The translations under genes and the position numbers were made by a program. From Mesonia mobilis DSM 19841 (GTDB lineage Bacteria > Bacteroidota > Bacteroidia > Flavobacteriales > Flavobacteriaceae): a DNA stretch of 47,010 nt. Under the pieces are notes generated by a model, which saw only the letters and a list, made by a program, of their open reading frames with translations, made no database searches and was not told the DNA's origin. Location of the stretch: NCBI RefSeq assembly GCF_000423405.1, contig NZ_AUHX01000016.1, positions 1-47,010 on the forward strand, in the 5' to 3' direction. Below, in pieces: positions 24,729-34,890 of this stretch (position 1 is its first letter; every line of letters begins with the position of its first letter).

Positions 24729-25439
24729 TTAATTCATTGGGACTTCCATCAATAAAAGATGAGCGTCTTCTAAAATTTCTATGTTGAAAGCTGAAGTTTC
24801 CCAAACGCCAAGCCCATCTCTTTTAGAAAGCTCTTGATCTTCAATTTTAATTTTTCCGTCAATTAAGAAAGTATAAACTCCGTTATTCGAGTCTTGAAGT
24901 TGATAGGTGTTTTGCTCTCCTTTTTCAAAACGACCTATATGAAACCAAGCGTTTTGATGTATCCAAGCGCCTTCATCTTCAGGGTTAGGAGATACAATTT
25001 GCTGAAATTTATTTTTACTGTCTTTAGCATTCAATTGAATTTCGTCGTAACGCGGAGTAACTTCTTCGGTATGTGGGATTACCCAGATTTGTAAAAACTT
25101 TACAGGATCGTGAGCGCTGCCGTTAAGCTCGCTATGTACAATTCCCGTTCCGGCAGACATTACCTGTATTTGATTAGGCTCGATAATGCCGCCATTGCCC
25201 ATATTGTCGCCGTGTTTTAAATCCCCTGCTAATGGGATGCTAATGATCTCCATATTTTTATGCGGGTGTTTGCTAAAACCCATTCCGCCGGCAACATGAT
25301 CGTCGTTAAGCACTCGTAAAGCACCAAAATTTACTCTTTCAGGATCAAAATAGTTCGCAAAACTAAAAGTGTGGTAACTTTTTAACCAGCCGTGATCGGC
25401 ATAACCTCTACTGTTTGCTTGGTGAAATACCGTTTTCAT
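24729..25439 (-). CDS. Pirin family (YhhW-type) bicupin
   Basis: 236 residues, normal for the bacterial YhhW/pirin group. Motifs: RGYADHGWLKSYHTFSFANY at the start, metal ligands in FSKHPHKNMEIIS, and a third histidine plus glutamate in MSAGTGIVHSELNG. Members bind iron and some oxidise quercetin; the natural substrate in flavobacteria is unknown. A clear -7 element precedes it, so it is transcribed at least partly apart from the Crp-type regulator 82 nt upstream, which may be its regulator. Confidence 0.92.
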   Translation of the reverse strand: MKTVFHQANSRGYADHGWLKSYHTFSFANYFDPERVNFGALRVLNDDHVAGGMGFSKHPHKNMEIISIPLAGDLKHGDNMGNGGIIEPNQIQVMSAGTGIVHSELNGSAHDPVKFLQIWVIPHTEEVTPRYDEIQLNAKDSKNKFQQIVSPNPEDEGAWIHQNAWFHIGRFEKGEQNTYQLQDSNNGVYTFLIDGKIKIEDQELSKRDGLGVWETSAFNIEILEDAHLLLMEVPMN

Positions 25440-25463
25440 CTTCTTTCTCTTTTAATTTCTGGT

Positions 25464-25471
25464 CAAAATTA
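25464..25471 (-). promoter_or_regulatory. -7 promoter element of the pirin-YceI unit
   Basis: On the minus strand this reads TAATTTTG, an exact TAnnTTTG, 24 nt before the pirin start. The -33 position at the right distance is not a good TTTG. Confidence 0.4.
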
Positions 25472-25520
25472 AGGTAGAAAAAAGCATTGTGCATTGACCT
25501 ATGGTAAGAAGTGAAAATGC

Positions 25521-26108
25521 CTAAAATTCTTTATGGGCTATTTTTTTGCGAACACGACTTAAACTCTCTGGCGTGATGCCCAAATAAGAGGCAATAAGTC
25601 GTAAAGGAACCCGCTTACTTAAATTAGGGTAGAGTTTTAGAAAATCGACATATCGTTCTTCGGCAGAAGCGCCTAGCAATAAATTAATACGGTGGTTGAG
25701 GTGACGAACGTGTTTGTGTAGCAAAGCTTCGTTTCTCTCTCTAAAATTAGCGCAGAGTTTAGAAAGTTCGTCAAAAAAAGATTCGTTAAAAATACAAACT
25801 AATGAGTCTTCGATAGCTTCGACATAAAAAGAAGAACGCTCTTTAAGATGAATACTTCCGAGGTCGCCAATAAGCCAATTTTCGGGCGCAAATTGTAAAA
25901 TGTGCTCTTTACCGTTGCTGGAATACGAATACGATTTTAGCAAACCACTTTCTACAAAATAATATTCATTACTAAATTCTTCTATCTGTAGTAATACTTC
26001 GCCTTTTTCTAAGCTTCTTTTTTCGTAGAAATTTTGAAGTTTTAAGGTGTCTTCTTCAGAAAGTCCCCATTGTTTTTTTATGTACCACTGGAAGTTTGAG
26101 CTCATCAT
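25521..26108 (-). CDS. Crp/Fnr-family transcriptional regulator
   Basis: 195 residues. The N-terminal 120 residues form a cyclic-nucleotide-like beta-barrel (KGEVLLQIEEFSNEYYFVES, then LLKSYSYSSNGKEHILQF), followed by a long dimer helix and a short HTH (VPLRLIASYLGITPESLSRV). It has no Fnr-type N-terminal cysteine cluster. This short form is common in Bacteroidota, often next to small redox or stress genes. It lies directly upstream of pirin and YceI on the same strand. Two in-frame ATGs (26106-26108, 26103-26105) are both possible starts. Confidence 0.92.
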   Translation of the reverse strand: MMSSNFQWYIKKQWGLSEEDTLKLQNFYEKRSLEKGEVLLQIEEFSNEYYFVESGLLKSYSYSSNGKEHILQFAPENWLIGDLGSIHLKERSSFYVEAIEDSLVCIFNESFFDELSKLCANFRERNEALLHKHVRHLNHRINLLLGASAEERYVDFLKLYPNLSKRVPLRLIASYLGITPESLSRVRKKIAHKEF

Positions 26109-26487
26109 AAAATTTTCAGCCTTTAAAATTATAAAATCTTTCTGAAGAAAGCCTTACTTCTATTCTGTTGAATTGAGAAATAGATTTATTTAACTTTTTC
26201 TTAGACTAGGTGATTTTACGAATGCACTATCTTTAAAAACCTTGAAAAGGTAAATCACTTCCCCACATTAGCTTATAAAACTGAATCTATTATTTGAAAA
26301 TATGTAGAAATGATGAATAGAAAGTGTAGAAATATTCCTCAGTTTATCGGCTTTAAATTTTATTCAAAAAAAATACAAAGCTGTGAATGCTTGTTGTAGA
26401 AGCGATTATGTTTTGTTCTTTGATTTTTAACCAAATAGGTTTAATAATTGTTCAAGCACTAACCAAATTACTTTACTTACACGCATT
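26109..26487. other. Divergent intergenic region, regulator / efflux operon
   Basis: 379 bases without a gene. It separates the Crp-type regulator (minus) from the RND efflux operon (plus). Apart from the promoter at 26412-26443, with an imperfect inverted repeat TTAACC-aaata-GGTTTA over its -7 element, I see nothing beyond AT-rich sequence. Confidence 0.6.
26412..26443 (+). promoter_or_regulatory. Promoter of the RND efflux operon
   Basis: TTTG (26412-26415), 20-nt spacer, TAGGTTTA (26436-26443), one base off the consensus TAnnTTTG. It lies 44 nt before the adaptor start codon. An imperfect inverted repeat overlaps the -7 box and could be an operator. Confidence 0.45.
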
Positions 26488-27639
26488 ATGAAAAATTATA
26501 CTTACAAAAGTTTGAGCGTTTATGGTTCGATGATGATGGCCGTGATGCTTTTTACCACTTTTATTTCATGTAAAGAAGAAGAGAAACCCGATGAAGGTTT
26601 GCCTTTGCCGGTAATGGCGTTAAAAGAGCAAAATGCCGCCAAAGGGTTTGAATATATTGGTTCGATTGAAGGAGTTGAAACCGTAGAAATTCGTCCGCAA
26701 GTCGATGGAATTTTAGAAGAGATTTATGTAGATGAAGGAGATTTTGTCGAGAAAGATCAGCCGCTTTTCAAAGTAAATAGTCAACCCTATATGGAAGATT
26801 ATAAAAATGCGATGGCGAACGTTGCTTTAGAACGCGCAAAAGTTGAAAAAGCAAAAAGTGACCTAGAGCGTTTACAGCCCTTAATTGATAATGAAGTAAT
26901 TTCTGAAGTAAGAAAAAAATCAGTCGAAGCCGATTACCAAGTCGCTAAATCTTCATTAGAAAGAGCGCAAGCGCAAGCCGCCAATATGCGTATTAATTTA
27001 GATTTTACGACCATCAAAGCTCCTGTAAGTGGTTTTATAGGAAGAATACCAAAATCACCCGGTAATGTGGTAAAACAGACCGATAGTGAACCTTTAACCG
27101 TTCTTTCTAAAGTCGATAATATTTATGTGTATTTCTCAATGAGTGAGTCAGACTATTTGTATTACGAGCGTTCTAAAAACGATACTTTATCTAATAAAAT
27201 GAATAGCAAGGTAAAACTTGTTTTAGCCGATGGTTCTATTTACGAACATCCCGGTCGTGTTGATGCCAACTCAGGTCAAATCGATAAAACGACCGGATCG
27301 ATCACTTTAAGAGCAAGATTTAATAATCCCGATACTTTATTACGATCAGGAAATACCGGTAAAGTTTTAATGGAAGAGCTTTACCCGAAAGCCATTTTGG
27401 TTCCGCAGCGATCTACTACCTACATTCAAGACAAAAAGTTCGTGTTTGTTTTAGATGAAAACAATATCGCTCATCGTCGCGAGATTGAAACCGAAGGGAG
27501 ATCTGGCGATAATTATATTGTGAGTCGCGAAAGCCTTTCTCCCGACGAGCGCATTGTAGTTTCTGGTTTAGATAAACTCGCTACCGGTATAAAAGTAAAA
27601 CCTATTAAACGTGGTCGTCTTTTAAGTACAAGCAATTAA
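26488..27639 (+). CDS. RND efflux periplasmic adaptor (membrane fusion) lipoprotein
   Basis: 383 residues. The signal ends in a lipobox (LFTTFISCKEEE), so the mature protein is a lipoprotein of the AcrA/MexA type. The two lipoyl halves are visible at about residues 57-90 (IEGVETVEIRPQVDGILEEI) and 160-185 (FTTIKAPVSGFIGRI), separated by a helical hairpin (about 95-150), then beta-barrel and membrane-proximal domains. It would join the permease and the outer-membrane channel encoded next. First gene of a three-gene operon, 65 nt before the permease. Confidence 0.94.
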   Translation: MKNYTYKSLSVYGSMMMAVMLFTTFISCKEEEKPDEGLPLPVMALKEQNAAKGFEYIGSIEGVETVEIRPQVDGILEEIYVDEGDFVEKDQPLFKVNSQPYMEDYKNAMANVALERAKVEKAKSDLERLQPLIDNEVISEVRKKSVEADYQVAKSSLERAQAQAANMRINLDFTTIKAPVSGFIGRIPKSPGNVVKQTDSEPLTVLSKVDNIYVYFSMSESDYLYYERSKNDTLSNKMNSKVKLVLADGSIYEHPGRVDANSGQIDKTTGSITLRARFNNPDTLLRSGNTGKVLMEELYPKAILVPQRSTTYIQDKKFVFVLDENNIAHRREIETEGRSGDNYIVSRESLSPDERIVVSGLDKLATGIKVKPIKRGRLLSTSN

Positions 27640-27704
27640 TAAAATTATTCAACCGACTTTTTCTTCAACAAAACCATTCAACTTTTTACGATACGCTATA
27701 AGCC

Positions 27705-30700
27705 ATGTTTAAAAAGATTATAAAAAGACCAGTACTTACACTTGTCATCACTATTATTCTCATTTTAGCCGGAGTTGCCAGTATCTCTACTTTGCCGGTA
27801 GAGCGTTTTCCGGAGATTGCCCCACCAAGTGTAAGTATTCAAGTTTATTATCCCGGTGGTAATGCAGAAACGGTAGCCAAATCTGTACTTCTTCCTATAG
27901 AAGAAGCAATTAACGGTACCGAAAATATGAGTTATGCCAACTCTACCGCGACCAACTCGGGTCGTGGGCGAGTTACCGTATATTTTAAGCCGGGTACAGA
28001 CCCTAACGCTGCGGCAGTCGATATACAAAACCGAATATCTACCATCACTTCAATGATTCCGCCGGAAGTAAATGAAGCAGGAATTTCTGTAGTGAAGCGG
28101 ATGAAAGGTAGCATTATGACCATTAATATTTTTAGTGAAGACGACTCTTACGATGAAACCTTCCTAAATGCCTTCACTCGTATTAATATTCGTAGAGAAT
28201 TAAAACGTATCGACGGGTTAGCAGAAGCGTCAATCTTAAGACAACGTGATTATGCGATGCGAATTTGGCTGAATCCGCAAAAAATGGCGAGTTACGAGTT
28301 AACACCAAGAGAAGTTTACGAGCAGATCGAAGATCAAAATTTTGAAGCCGCTCCCGGAAAATTTGGAGAGAACTCTGATGAGCTTTTTGAGATCGTGATG
28401 AAACACGACGGTCGGTTTAACGAACCCGAAGAATATGAAAATCTGGTTATCAAATCGAATAAGCAAGGAACTTCACTACACTTAAAAGATGTTGCTCGAG
28501 TAGAATTTGGTGCTTCTAACTACACCAGTGAAAATAGATTAGACGGGAAACCTTCTGTGACGATCGATATTGTGCAGATGAATGGGGCTAACGCCAAAGA
28601 GATCGATGAGAATATTCGAAAAGTTTTAGAAGAGCAATCACGACTATTTCCTGAAGGTGTCGATTATGAAATTACCTACAGTGTACGTGATCAGATCGAA
28701 GAATCGATGAGCCAGGTTGAGCATACGCTGGTAGAAGCTTTTATTTTGGTGTTCTTGGTAGTGTTTATCTTCTTACAAGACTTTAGAGCAACCTTGATCA
28801 CCGCGATCTCGATACCGGCTTCTTTATTGGGTACTTTTTTCTTTCTTAATATTATTGGCGCTTCGATGAATGTCTTAAGTATGTTCTCCCTAGTATTAGC
28901 CATTGGTATTGTGGTTGATGATGCGATCGTTGTGATGGAAGCCATTCATGAGAAAATGACGCATCAAGGCTTACCGGTAAAGAAAGCGGTTTCTTCTGCG
29001 ATGGATGAAATTACCGGCGCCATTATTTCAATTACGGTAGTAATTGCTGCTGTGTTTTTACCGGTTGCTTTTTTAAGCGGTCCGGTTGGGGTATTCTATC
29101 AAGAGTTCGCTTACACGATTATTTTTGCCGTGCTTATTTCAGCTATTAATGCTTTAACGCTTACGCCGGTACTTTCTAAAATTTTCTTCGGAAAGAAAAA
29201 GAAAAAATCGAAAAGCGGAGTTTCTAAAGCGGTTTCAGAATTTCGTCAGGTAAGAAAAGCAAAAGTTACCAAGCGTAAAGGTTTACGTAAATTTGATTCT
29301 CTTTTTGAACGATTTACTAATAAATATTTAGTGATCGTGAAGTGGATTTTAAACCATACTTGGATTGGTTTAGGAGCACTTTTACTCATTATTGCCGCAA
29401 CCGTTTTTCTAGGCAGATCAACGCCTAGCGCTTTTATCCCTACAGAGGATGATAATTTTTTAATTATGTCTTTAAAAATGCCAGAAGGTTCTTCACTGCA
29501 CAGAACCAATGCTGCGCTTCGACAAGCCGATTCTATTTTACAGTTAGATGAAGCGGTAAAAGGTGTGAACACGGTTTCTGGTTTTAATGTAGTCGATAAT
29601 GCAAATAGTCCGTCTTCTGGATTGGCTTATATTCAGCTGAAAGAAGGCAGTGAACGTGGCGAGATTGAAGATATACAAGAAGTGATTAAAAATCTGCTCA
29701 AAAAATTAGAACAGGTAAGTGAAACCGACGTGAACATTTATCCGCGCCCGACCATTCAAGGTTTTGGTAATTTTGATGGAGTACAGTTTATGCTTCAAGA
29801 TCGTGCCGATGGTGATTTAGGTGAATTTGGGCAAATTGTAAACGAGTTTATCAATACGTTGGCCAACGAAAAAGAAGTTGAAAATGCGTTTACGTCTTTC
29901 AACCCTAATTTTCCACAGTATCGTTTAGCTATCGATTATGAAAAAGCCAAAGCTTTAGGAGTAAGCGTAAAAGATATGATGTTTACCATTCAGTCTTATT
30001 TTGGGCGAGTGCAACCGGGAGATTTTAACCGTTTTAGCAGGCAATATGGAGTGTATATGCAGTCTGATATTCAGTTTAGAGAATCGCCAGAATCGTTTAA
30101 TAGCATTTTTGTGAAGAATGATTTAGGAGAAATGGTTCCTGTAAATACCATTGTAAAACTGAAACAAACTTATGGCCCGGAGGTGGTGAATCGTTATAAC
30201 TTATACAATTCAGCAAAAATCAACGTGACTCCGGCAAAAGGTTACAGTACCGGTGATGTAATGAACAAGATTGAAGAGTTGTCTGAAAGTAAACTGCCGG
30301 CAACACTTAGTTACGAGTGGACGAGTATGAGTTTAGAAGAAAAAAACTCAGGCGGCGATACGATGATCGTTTTTGTGATCATCATCATATTGGTCTATTT
30401 TATTCTCGCCTCACAATACGAAAGTTTCTTGTTGCCGTTAGCGGTAATGCTATCGTTACCTTCCGGAATATTGGGAGTGTTCTTAGCGATTAATCTTGCC
30501 GGGATCGATAACAATATTTACGTGCAGATCGGTATTATCATGTTGATTGGTTTATTGGCTAAAAATGCGATTTTGATCGTAGAATTTGTTGCGCAAAAAC
30601 GGCGATCGGGACTTCCGGCCTTCGAAGCGGTTATTGAAGCCAGTCGATTAAGAATACGTCCGATTATTATGACCTCACTAGCATTTACCGTTGGTTTAGT

Positions 30701-30884
30701 ACCGTTGATGTTTGCCAAAGGTTCTTCGGCACAAGGAAATCATTCAGTTAGTATCGGGACCGCCGGCGGAATGATAAGTGGTATTGTTTTAGGAATATTT
30801 ATAATTCCGTTATTGGCCTATTTATTTCAGAAATTACACGACCGTAATAATTTAGAACGTTTTGGTGAAGATGATGAAGAATAA
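27705..30884 (+). CDS. RND multidrug efflux permease (AcrB/MexB type)
   Basis: 1059 residues, the usual size. Twelve membrane spans with two large periplasmic loops are evident. It starts FKKIIKRPVLTLVITIILIL and contains VERFPEIAPPSVSIQVYYPG. The proton-relay aspartates are in GIVVDDAIVVMEAIHE (TM4) and the partner lysine in GLLAKNAILIVEFVAQKRR (TM10). It exports drugs or other amphiphiles by proton antiport. Compared with E. coli AcrB it has a basic cytoplasmic linker after TM6 (GKKKKKSKSGV). Substrates are unknown. Confidence 0.96.
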   Translation: MFKKIIKRPVLTLVITIILILAGVASISTLPVERFPEIAPPSVSIQVYYPGGNAETVAKSVLLPIEEAINGTENMSYANSTATNSGRGRVTVYFKPGTDPNAAAVDIQNRISTITSMIPPEVNEAGISVVKRMKGSIMTINIFSEDDSYDETFLNAFTRINIRRELKRIDGLAEASILRQRDYAMRIWLNPQKMASYELTPREVYEQIEDQNFEAAPGKFGENSDELFEIVMKHDGRFNEPEEYENLVIKSNKQGTSLHLKDVARVEFGASNYTSENRLDGKPSVTIDIVQMNGANAKEIDENIRKVLEEQSRLFPEGVDYEITYSVRDQIEESMSQVEHTLVEAFILVFLVVFIFLQDFRATLITAISIPASLLGTFFFLNIIGASMNVLSMFSLVLAIGIVVDDAIVVMEAIHEKMTHQGLPVKKAVSSAMDEITGAIISITVVIAAVFLPVAFLSGPVGVFYQEFAYTIIFAVLISAINALTLTPVLSKIFFGKKKKKSKSGVSKAVSEFRQVRKAKVTKRKGLRKFDSLFERFTNKYLVIVKWILNHTWIGLGALLLIIAATVFLGRSTPSAFIPTEDDNFLIMSLKMPEGSSLHRTNAALRQADSILQLDEAVKGVNTVSGFNVVDNANSPSSGLAYIQLKEGSERGEIEDIQEVIKNLLKKLEQVSETDVNIYPRPTIQGFGNFDGVQFMLQDRADGDLGEFGQIVNEFINTLANEKEVENAFTSFNPNFPQYRLAIDYEKAKALGVSVKDMMFTIQSYFGRVQPGDFNRFSRQYGVYMQSDIQFRESPESFNSIFVKNDLGEMVPVNTIVKLKQTYGPEVVNRYNLYNSAKINVTPAKGYSTGDVMNKIEELSESKLPATLSYEWTSMSLEEKNSGGDTMIVFVIIIILVYFILASQYESFLLPLAVMLSLPSGILGVFLAINLAGIDNNIYVQIGIIMLIGLLAKNAILIVEFVAQKRRSGLPAFEAVIEASRLRIRPIIMTSLAFTVGLVPLMFAKGSSAQGNHSVSIGTAGGMISGIVLGIFIIPLLAYLFQKLHDRNNLERFGEDDEE

Positions 30885-30894
30885 GCAATTAGTT

Positions 30895-32427
30895 ATGAAA
30901 ATTCAACAATTAAAAAATAGAAGCATTCTAGTTCGTAATTCTCCTAAAACATTTTTAGGTCGAAGTCTATTCGTATTCTTTGTCTTCATAAGCATGGTAA
31001 GCTGTAAAGTAGGAGAAGATTATGAGCGCCCCAAATTTGATGAGGTTTCAGAAGATTTTTATCAAAAAGATTCGTTGCTGGCACAAACCAAAGATACGAT
31101 CGATGTTACGCAAGATACCATCCCGATGTCTAACATTCCGTGGAAAGAATACATTGAAGATCCGGTGCTGGAGCGTCTTATTGATACAGCTTTGGTGAAT
31201 AATATCGACTTGCAAAAAGCGTTGCGAAACTTGGCGATCAATGAAGAAGAATTAGCGCAATCGAGAGCCAATTTTCTACCTTCATTAAATTCGACTCCCG
31301 CAAGCTATCGCAGAGAATATTATTCTGAAAACTATAATAATTACGGTTCTAATCGAGCCCGAAGAAATCACGGCGAAAACGTACCCGAAAGTTTTTATAC
31401 CGAACGATTAGAATATTCAACCGCGTTGCAAGCTAATTGGGAATTGGATATCTGGGGGAAATTACGCTGGCAAAAAGAAGCTGCTAATGCCAGGTTATTA
31501 CAATCAAAAGAATTTAAGAAAGCCGTGCAAACCGCTTTGGTAGCAGAAGTAGCATCTACCTATTACAATCTGGTTACCTTAAAATCGCAAATTGAAGTAG
31601 CAGAGAAAAACTTTGCGCTTAACGATAGTACGTTAACCATTGTGCAGTTGCAATACGATGCAGGTGAAGCGACTTCGTTGGCAGTGCAGCAAACCAAATC
31701 GCAAAAGTTACGTTCCAAATCACTTATTCCGCAGTTGCAGCGTCGATATACCATTATGGAAAACCGATTGAATTATTTATTAGGAAGATCGCCGCAAGCT
31801 ATCGAAATAAAAGAGTCGTTTGATGAGGTTCAATTTCAGAATAAATACCAAATCGGGGCTCCGTTAGAATTGATAAAAAACCGACCCGATGTTGCTATGG
31901 CAGAATATGAATTGATGGCTAAAAATGCTGAAAGCGGAATTGCTGAAGCGCTAAAATATCCTTCATTAAGTATTGGTGCGAGTGCCGGATTAAATTCATT
32001 TCAGTTAGGAGAATTTTTAGATCCGGTAAGTTCTGGTTTTGCTTTGCTGAATGGTTCTGTTTTTCAGCCTATTTTCAATAATCGTAAGTTAAAAACGAAC
32101 TATCGCGTAGCCTTAACTAAAGAAGAAATAGCACAGCTCGATTTTAAAGAGAAGCTTATTGGTGCTATCGAAGACGTCTCGAATGCTTTAGCTAGAATCG
32201 ATAAATTAAAGGAAGAATATAGCATTGCAGAAGAGCGTATTGAAGTTACTCAAAAAGGTTTGAAAGATGCCGGGATGTTGTTTAGAGGTGGTTATGCCAA
32301 TTATTTAGAAGTGATCACTGCACAATCTGATGCTTTAGAAAGTGAGTTAGATTTAATCACCATTAAGAAAGAATTGCTTATTGCTAATGTAGAATTATAC
32401 CGAAGTTTAGGAGGCGGCTGGCAGTAA
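30895..32427 (+). CDS. Outer-membrane efflux lipoprotein (TolC/NodT-like)
   Basis: About 510 residues from the start I choose. The lipoprotein signal ends FFVFISMVSCKVGEDY, then two outer-membrane-efflux repeats (about 75-290 and 300-505) rich in long helices, including NWELDIWGKLRWQKEAANAR and KNRPDVAMAEYELMAKNAE. The frame stays open upstream to 30862, overlapping the permease; ATGs at 30871 and 30874 are alternatives. The ATG at 30895, 10 nt past the permease stop, still gives a full signal peptide. Completes the tripartite pump. Confidence 0.93.
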   Translation: MKIQQLKNRSILVRNSPKTFLGRSLFVFFVFISMVSCKVGEDYERPKFDEVSEDFYQKDSLLAQTKDTIDVTQDTIPMSNIPWKEYIEDPVLERLIDTALVNNIDLQKALRNLAINEEELAQSRANFLPSLNSTPASYRREYYSENYNNYGSNRARRNHGENVPESFYTERLEYSTALQANWELDIWGKLRWQKEAANARLLQSKEFKKAVQTALVAEVASTYYNLVTLKSQIEVAEKNFALNDSTLTIVQLQYDAGEATSLAVQQTKSQKLRSKSLIPQLQRRYTIMENRLNYLLGRSPQAIEIKESFDEVQFQNKYQIGAPLELIKNRPDVAMAEYELMAKNAESGIAEALKYPSLSIGASAGLNSFQLGEFLDPVSSGFALLNGSVFQPIFNNRKLKTNYRVALTKEEIAQLDFKEKLIGAIEDVSNALARIDKLKEEYSIAEERIEVTQKGLKDAGMLFRGGYANYLEVITAQSDALESELDLITIKKELLIANVELYRSLGGGWQ

Positions 32428-32431
32428 AACT

Positions 32432-33928
32432 TTAAGAAACTTTTATTTTAGGTTTTACAGCATTTTGCAAATAAACTTTAAAGTTAGAGCCTTTATTTAC
32501 TTCACTCTCTACCTCAATTTTTCCGCCTAAAGCTTCAATCTGATTTTTGGTGATAAATAAACCAATACCTCTCGAGTCTTTGTGCTCGTGAAAGGTTTTG
32601 TACATTCCAAAAAGTTTTGATTCGTGCCTCTCTAGGTCTATTCCTAAACCATTATCTATGATTTGTATTTCAACATTATTATTTACTTCTTCAGCAATAA
32701 TCTGAATACTTAAATTACGTTCTGGCGCTTTGTATTTAACTGCATTGGTAAGTAAATTAAGCAGAATGCTTTCTAGATAAGCAGGAATAGCTTTTACTGT
32801 TATCGTTTTATCTACTACGATATCTAATTTAGCTTCAGAAGATTTGAGCAAAGCAGAAATATTTTCAATCGTTTTTTCGATATAATGATGCAGGTTTAAT
32901 TGTTCGATATTTTTATCATCACTATTGTGCATCGCAACCACTTCATTTAAATGCTCAATAGTTTCACTTAAGTTATCTACTGACTGACCTAAGAGCGGCA
33001 TTAACTCGTTTTCTTTAAGCTCAGGATAATCGATATCCATCAACTCTAGTAACATTGATAAGTTATTCGAGTGAGATTTTAAGTTATGCGAAACAATATG
33101 CGCAAAATTTAATAAGCGCTGGTTTTGATCTGAGGTAATATCTAAATACGAAGTGAGTTTTTGTTTACTTTCGTATTGCTCGGTAAGATCTATTATTTGC
33201 GCTAAATAGCTAATAGGTTTATCATTTTGATCTTTAATAGAAGTTAAGACCAAATGCACATACACCAAATTACCATTTTTATGAACGTATCTTTTTTTAG
33301 TGGTGTAAGTTTCAATTTCGCCCTTCTTTAATCTTAGTACACCATTTTTAAATCGCTTTGCGTCTTCGTGGTAAATAAGGTCATTAATGTTAAACTTTTT
33401 AGCTTCTTTTAGATCGTAACCAACAAGTTGGGTAAATCCGTGGTTAATGTCTTTGATCATGCAATGCTCATCAGAAAGTACAATACCAACACTTGTGTTT
33501 TTTAAGACGTGGTTGATAAATTGAACTTGCTTATGAAGTCGTTCTTGCTTTCTTTCTTCTCGATCTATGTCTTGAAACAAACCATAAACACTCGTACATT
33601 CATTGTCTTCAAAAACAGGAATACCAATGGCACGTACCCAAATTTCTCTACCTTTCCCCGTCGTGATCTTTATTTTAACATCGTATTCTTTATTCTTACT
33701 AATAGCTTCTTCAATACTTTTAGTAATAAGTTCTAAAGATTTAGGATCTTTGTAAAAGCTTAGGGCTTGTTCGAGCGTGTAATTATAATCTTCCTCTACT
33801 TCGTGTATAAATTTAGTCACCTTACTCCAATAGACTTTTTGTTCGCGCAGGTCTACTTCCCAACTACCCATTTTAGCGTAAGTAGCTGTTTTTTCTAGTA
33901 ACGATTTATAGTCTTTGTGGTGGTGCAT
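32432..33928 (-). CDS. PAS-domain sensor histidine kinase
   Basis: 498 residues, no membrane span. Two PAS domains (about 15-125, MGSWEVDLREQKVYWS; about 140-255, NTSVGIVLSDEHCMIKDINH) each end in a PAC-like segment. Then come a HisKA-type dimerisation helix with FAHIVSHNLKSHSNNLSMLL, N-box LLNLLTNAVKY, G1 IDNGLGID and G2 SRGIGLFITKNQ. No response regulator lies next to it, so it is an orphan kinase. It is convergent with the efflux operon; the stop codons are only a few bases apart with no terminator between. Confidence 0.93.
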   Translation of the reverse strand: MHHHKDYKSLLEKTATYAKMGSWEVDLREQKVYWSKVTKFIHEVEEDYNYTLEQALSFYKDPKSLELITKSIEEAISKNKEYDVKIKITTGKGREIWVRAIGIPVFEDNECTSVYGLFQDIDREERKQERLHKQVQFINHVLKNTSVGIVLSDEHCMIKDINHGFTQLVGYDLKEAKKFNINDLIYHEDAKRFKNGVLRLKKGEIETYTTKKRYVHKNGNLVYVHLVLTSIKDQNDKPISYLAQIIDLTEQYESKQKLTSYLDITSDQNQRLLNFAHIVSHNLKSHSNNLSMLLELMDIDYPELKENELMPLLGQSVDNLSETIEHLNEVVAMHNSDDKNIEQLNLHHYIEKTIENISALLKSSEAKLDIVVDKTITVKAIPAYLESILLNLLTNAVKYKAPERNLSIQIIAEEVNNNVEIQIIDNGLGIDLERHESKLFGMYKTFHEHKDSRGIGLFITKNQIEALGGKIEVESEVNKGSNFKVYLQNAVKPKIKVS

Positions 33929-34260
33929 AAATGTTTTTTGTTATAAACGAAGTTTTTTGAATTTAGGATTTAAAATTTAGTTTCGAAACGGTAAATATCC
34001 ATATTAAAATGTTATTATTTTAAGCCTTAACAATACTTTTTAATTATTAAGAAATATGGCTAATGATGATTGAAATATTTAGTCGGAAAATTTACGTCGA
34101 ATAGAAATACTGACGTAAAAAACAGATGAATGACCAATTATCTGTGTTGAAATTCACAAAAGCCCATTTTAATTGGCTAAAATGAATTAATAGGAAGAAA
34201 TTGTAGAGTAATTTTGAATGTTTCTAAATGCAATTTAAGTATCAAAGAATATTAATAAAA
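33929..34260. other. Gene-free AT-rich gap
   Basis: 332 bases between two minus-strand genes. No open frame of interest, no clear hairpin and no exact TAnnTTTG box were found on the minus strand, where the kinase promoter is expected. Confidence 0.5.
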
Positions 34261-34890
34261 TTAAGCTTCAATTTTATAAGCGCAACGATGAGCACCGGCA
34301 AGTATATGATTAACGCGTTTAATTTTTAGGTCTTCGCCTAAAACAGTTTTAAAGGTTTGAAGCTCTGCTTTACAAAAGCCTTGACAAATTTTTGCAGCAG
34401 CACAAATTGGGCAATGGTTTTCTACCAGTAAATAACTGCCATCATCTTGTTTTTCATAATTTGCCATATAGCCTTCTTTAGATCTTGCGGTTGCTAATTT
34501 TTTAATTTTTTCTTCTAGATCATCGTGAGCGGTGATCTGCTTTTGGTATTTTTCGGCATTATCTTTACCGGTAGATGCTATAATTTTGTCTAAGGCTTCT
34601 TCTCCTAAATTCTCTCTTATTTTTTCGATAAGTTTAACCGTAAGTCCGGAATGCGTATCAGGGAATTTTGCGTGGCCTTGCTCGGTTAGTGACCAAATTT
34701 GTTTAGGACGACCACGACCTTCAGACCTGCTTTCAGATTTTACAAAGCCTTCATTAGCTAATTTGAGTAACTGAAAACGAGCACCTTCTGTCGTTACTGC
34801 TAATTCTTTCGCCATTTCTTTCAGCGTCATTTCTCCTTCATTTTTAAGGATGAATAGCGCTTTTTCATTTTCAGGAATCATATTATTCAT
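34261..34890 (-). CDS. HTH regulator with C-terminal cysteine cluster (SufR-like)
   Basis: About 209 residues. The N-terminal winged helix (about 5-75) reads MTLKEMAKELAVTTEGARFQ and KSESRSEGRGRPKQIWSLTE, as in SufR/ArsR/DeoR-like repressors. The C-terminal third holds cysteines in HCPICAAAKICQGFC and AGAHRCAY, a layout like the iron-sulfur-binding end of SufR. I infer an Fe-S-based redox or iron sensor. It is divergent from superoxide dismutase across 86 nt, with a palindrome touching its start codon. The frame extends to TTG at 34899; ATG at 34890 or 34881 are more likely. Confidence 0.87.
   Translation of the reverse strand: MNNMIPENEKALFILKNEGEMTLKEMAKELAVTTEGARFQLLKLANEGFVKSESRSEGRGRPKQIWSLTEQGHAKFPDTHSGLTVKLIEKIRENLGEEALDKIIASTGKDNAEKYQKQITAHDDLEEKIKKLATARSKEGYMANYEKQDDGSYLLVENHCPICAAAKICQGFCKAELQTFKTVLGEDLKIKRVNHILAGAHRCAYKIEA

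Noticed and set aside
28691-28945. Minus-strand frames inside the RND permease, and similar frames in the UvrA-like, TonB and Wzc genes
   Set aside because: Antisense shadows of strongly supported genes.
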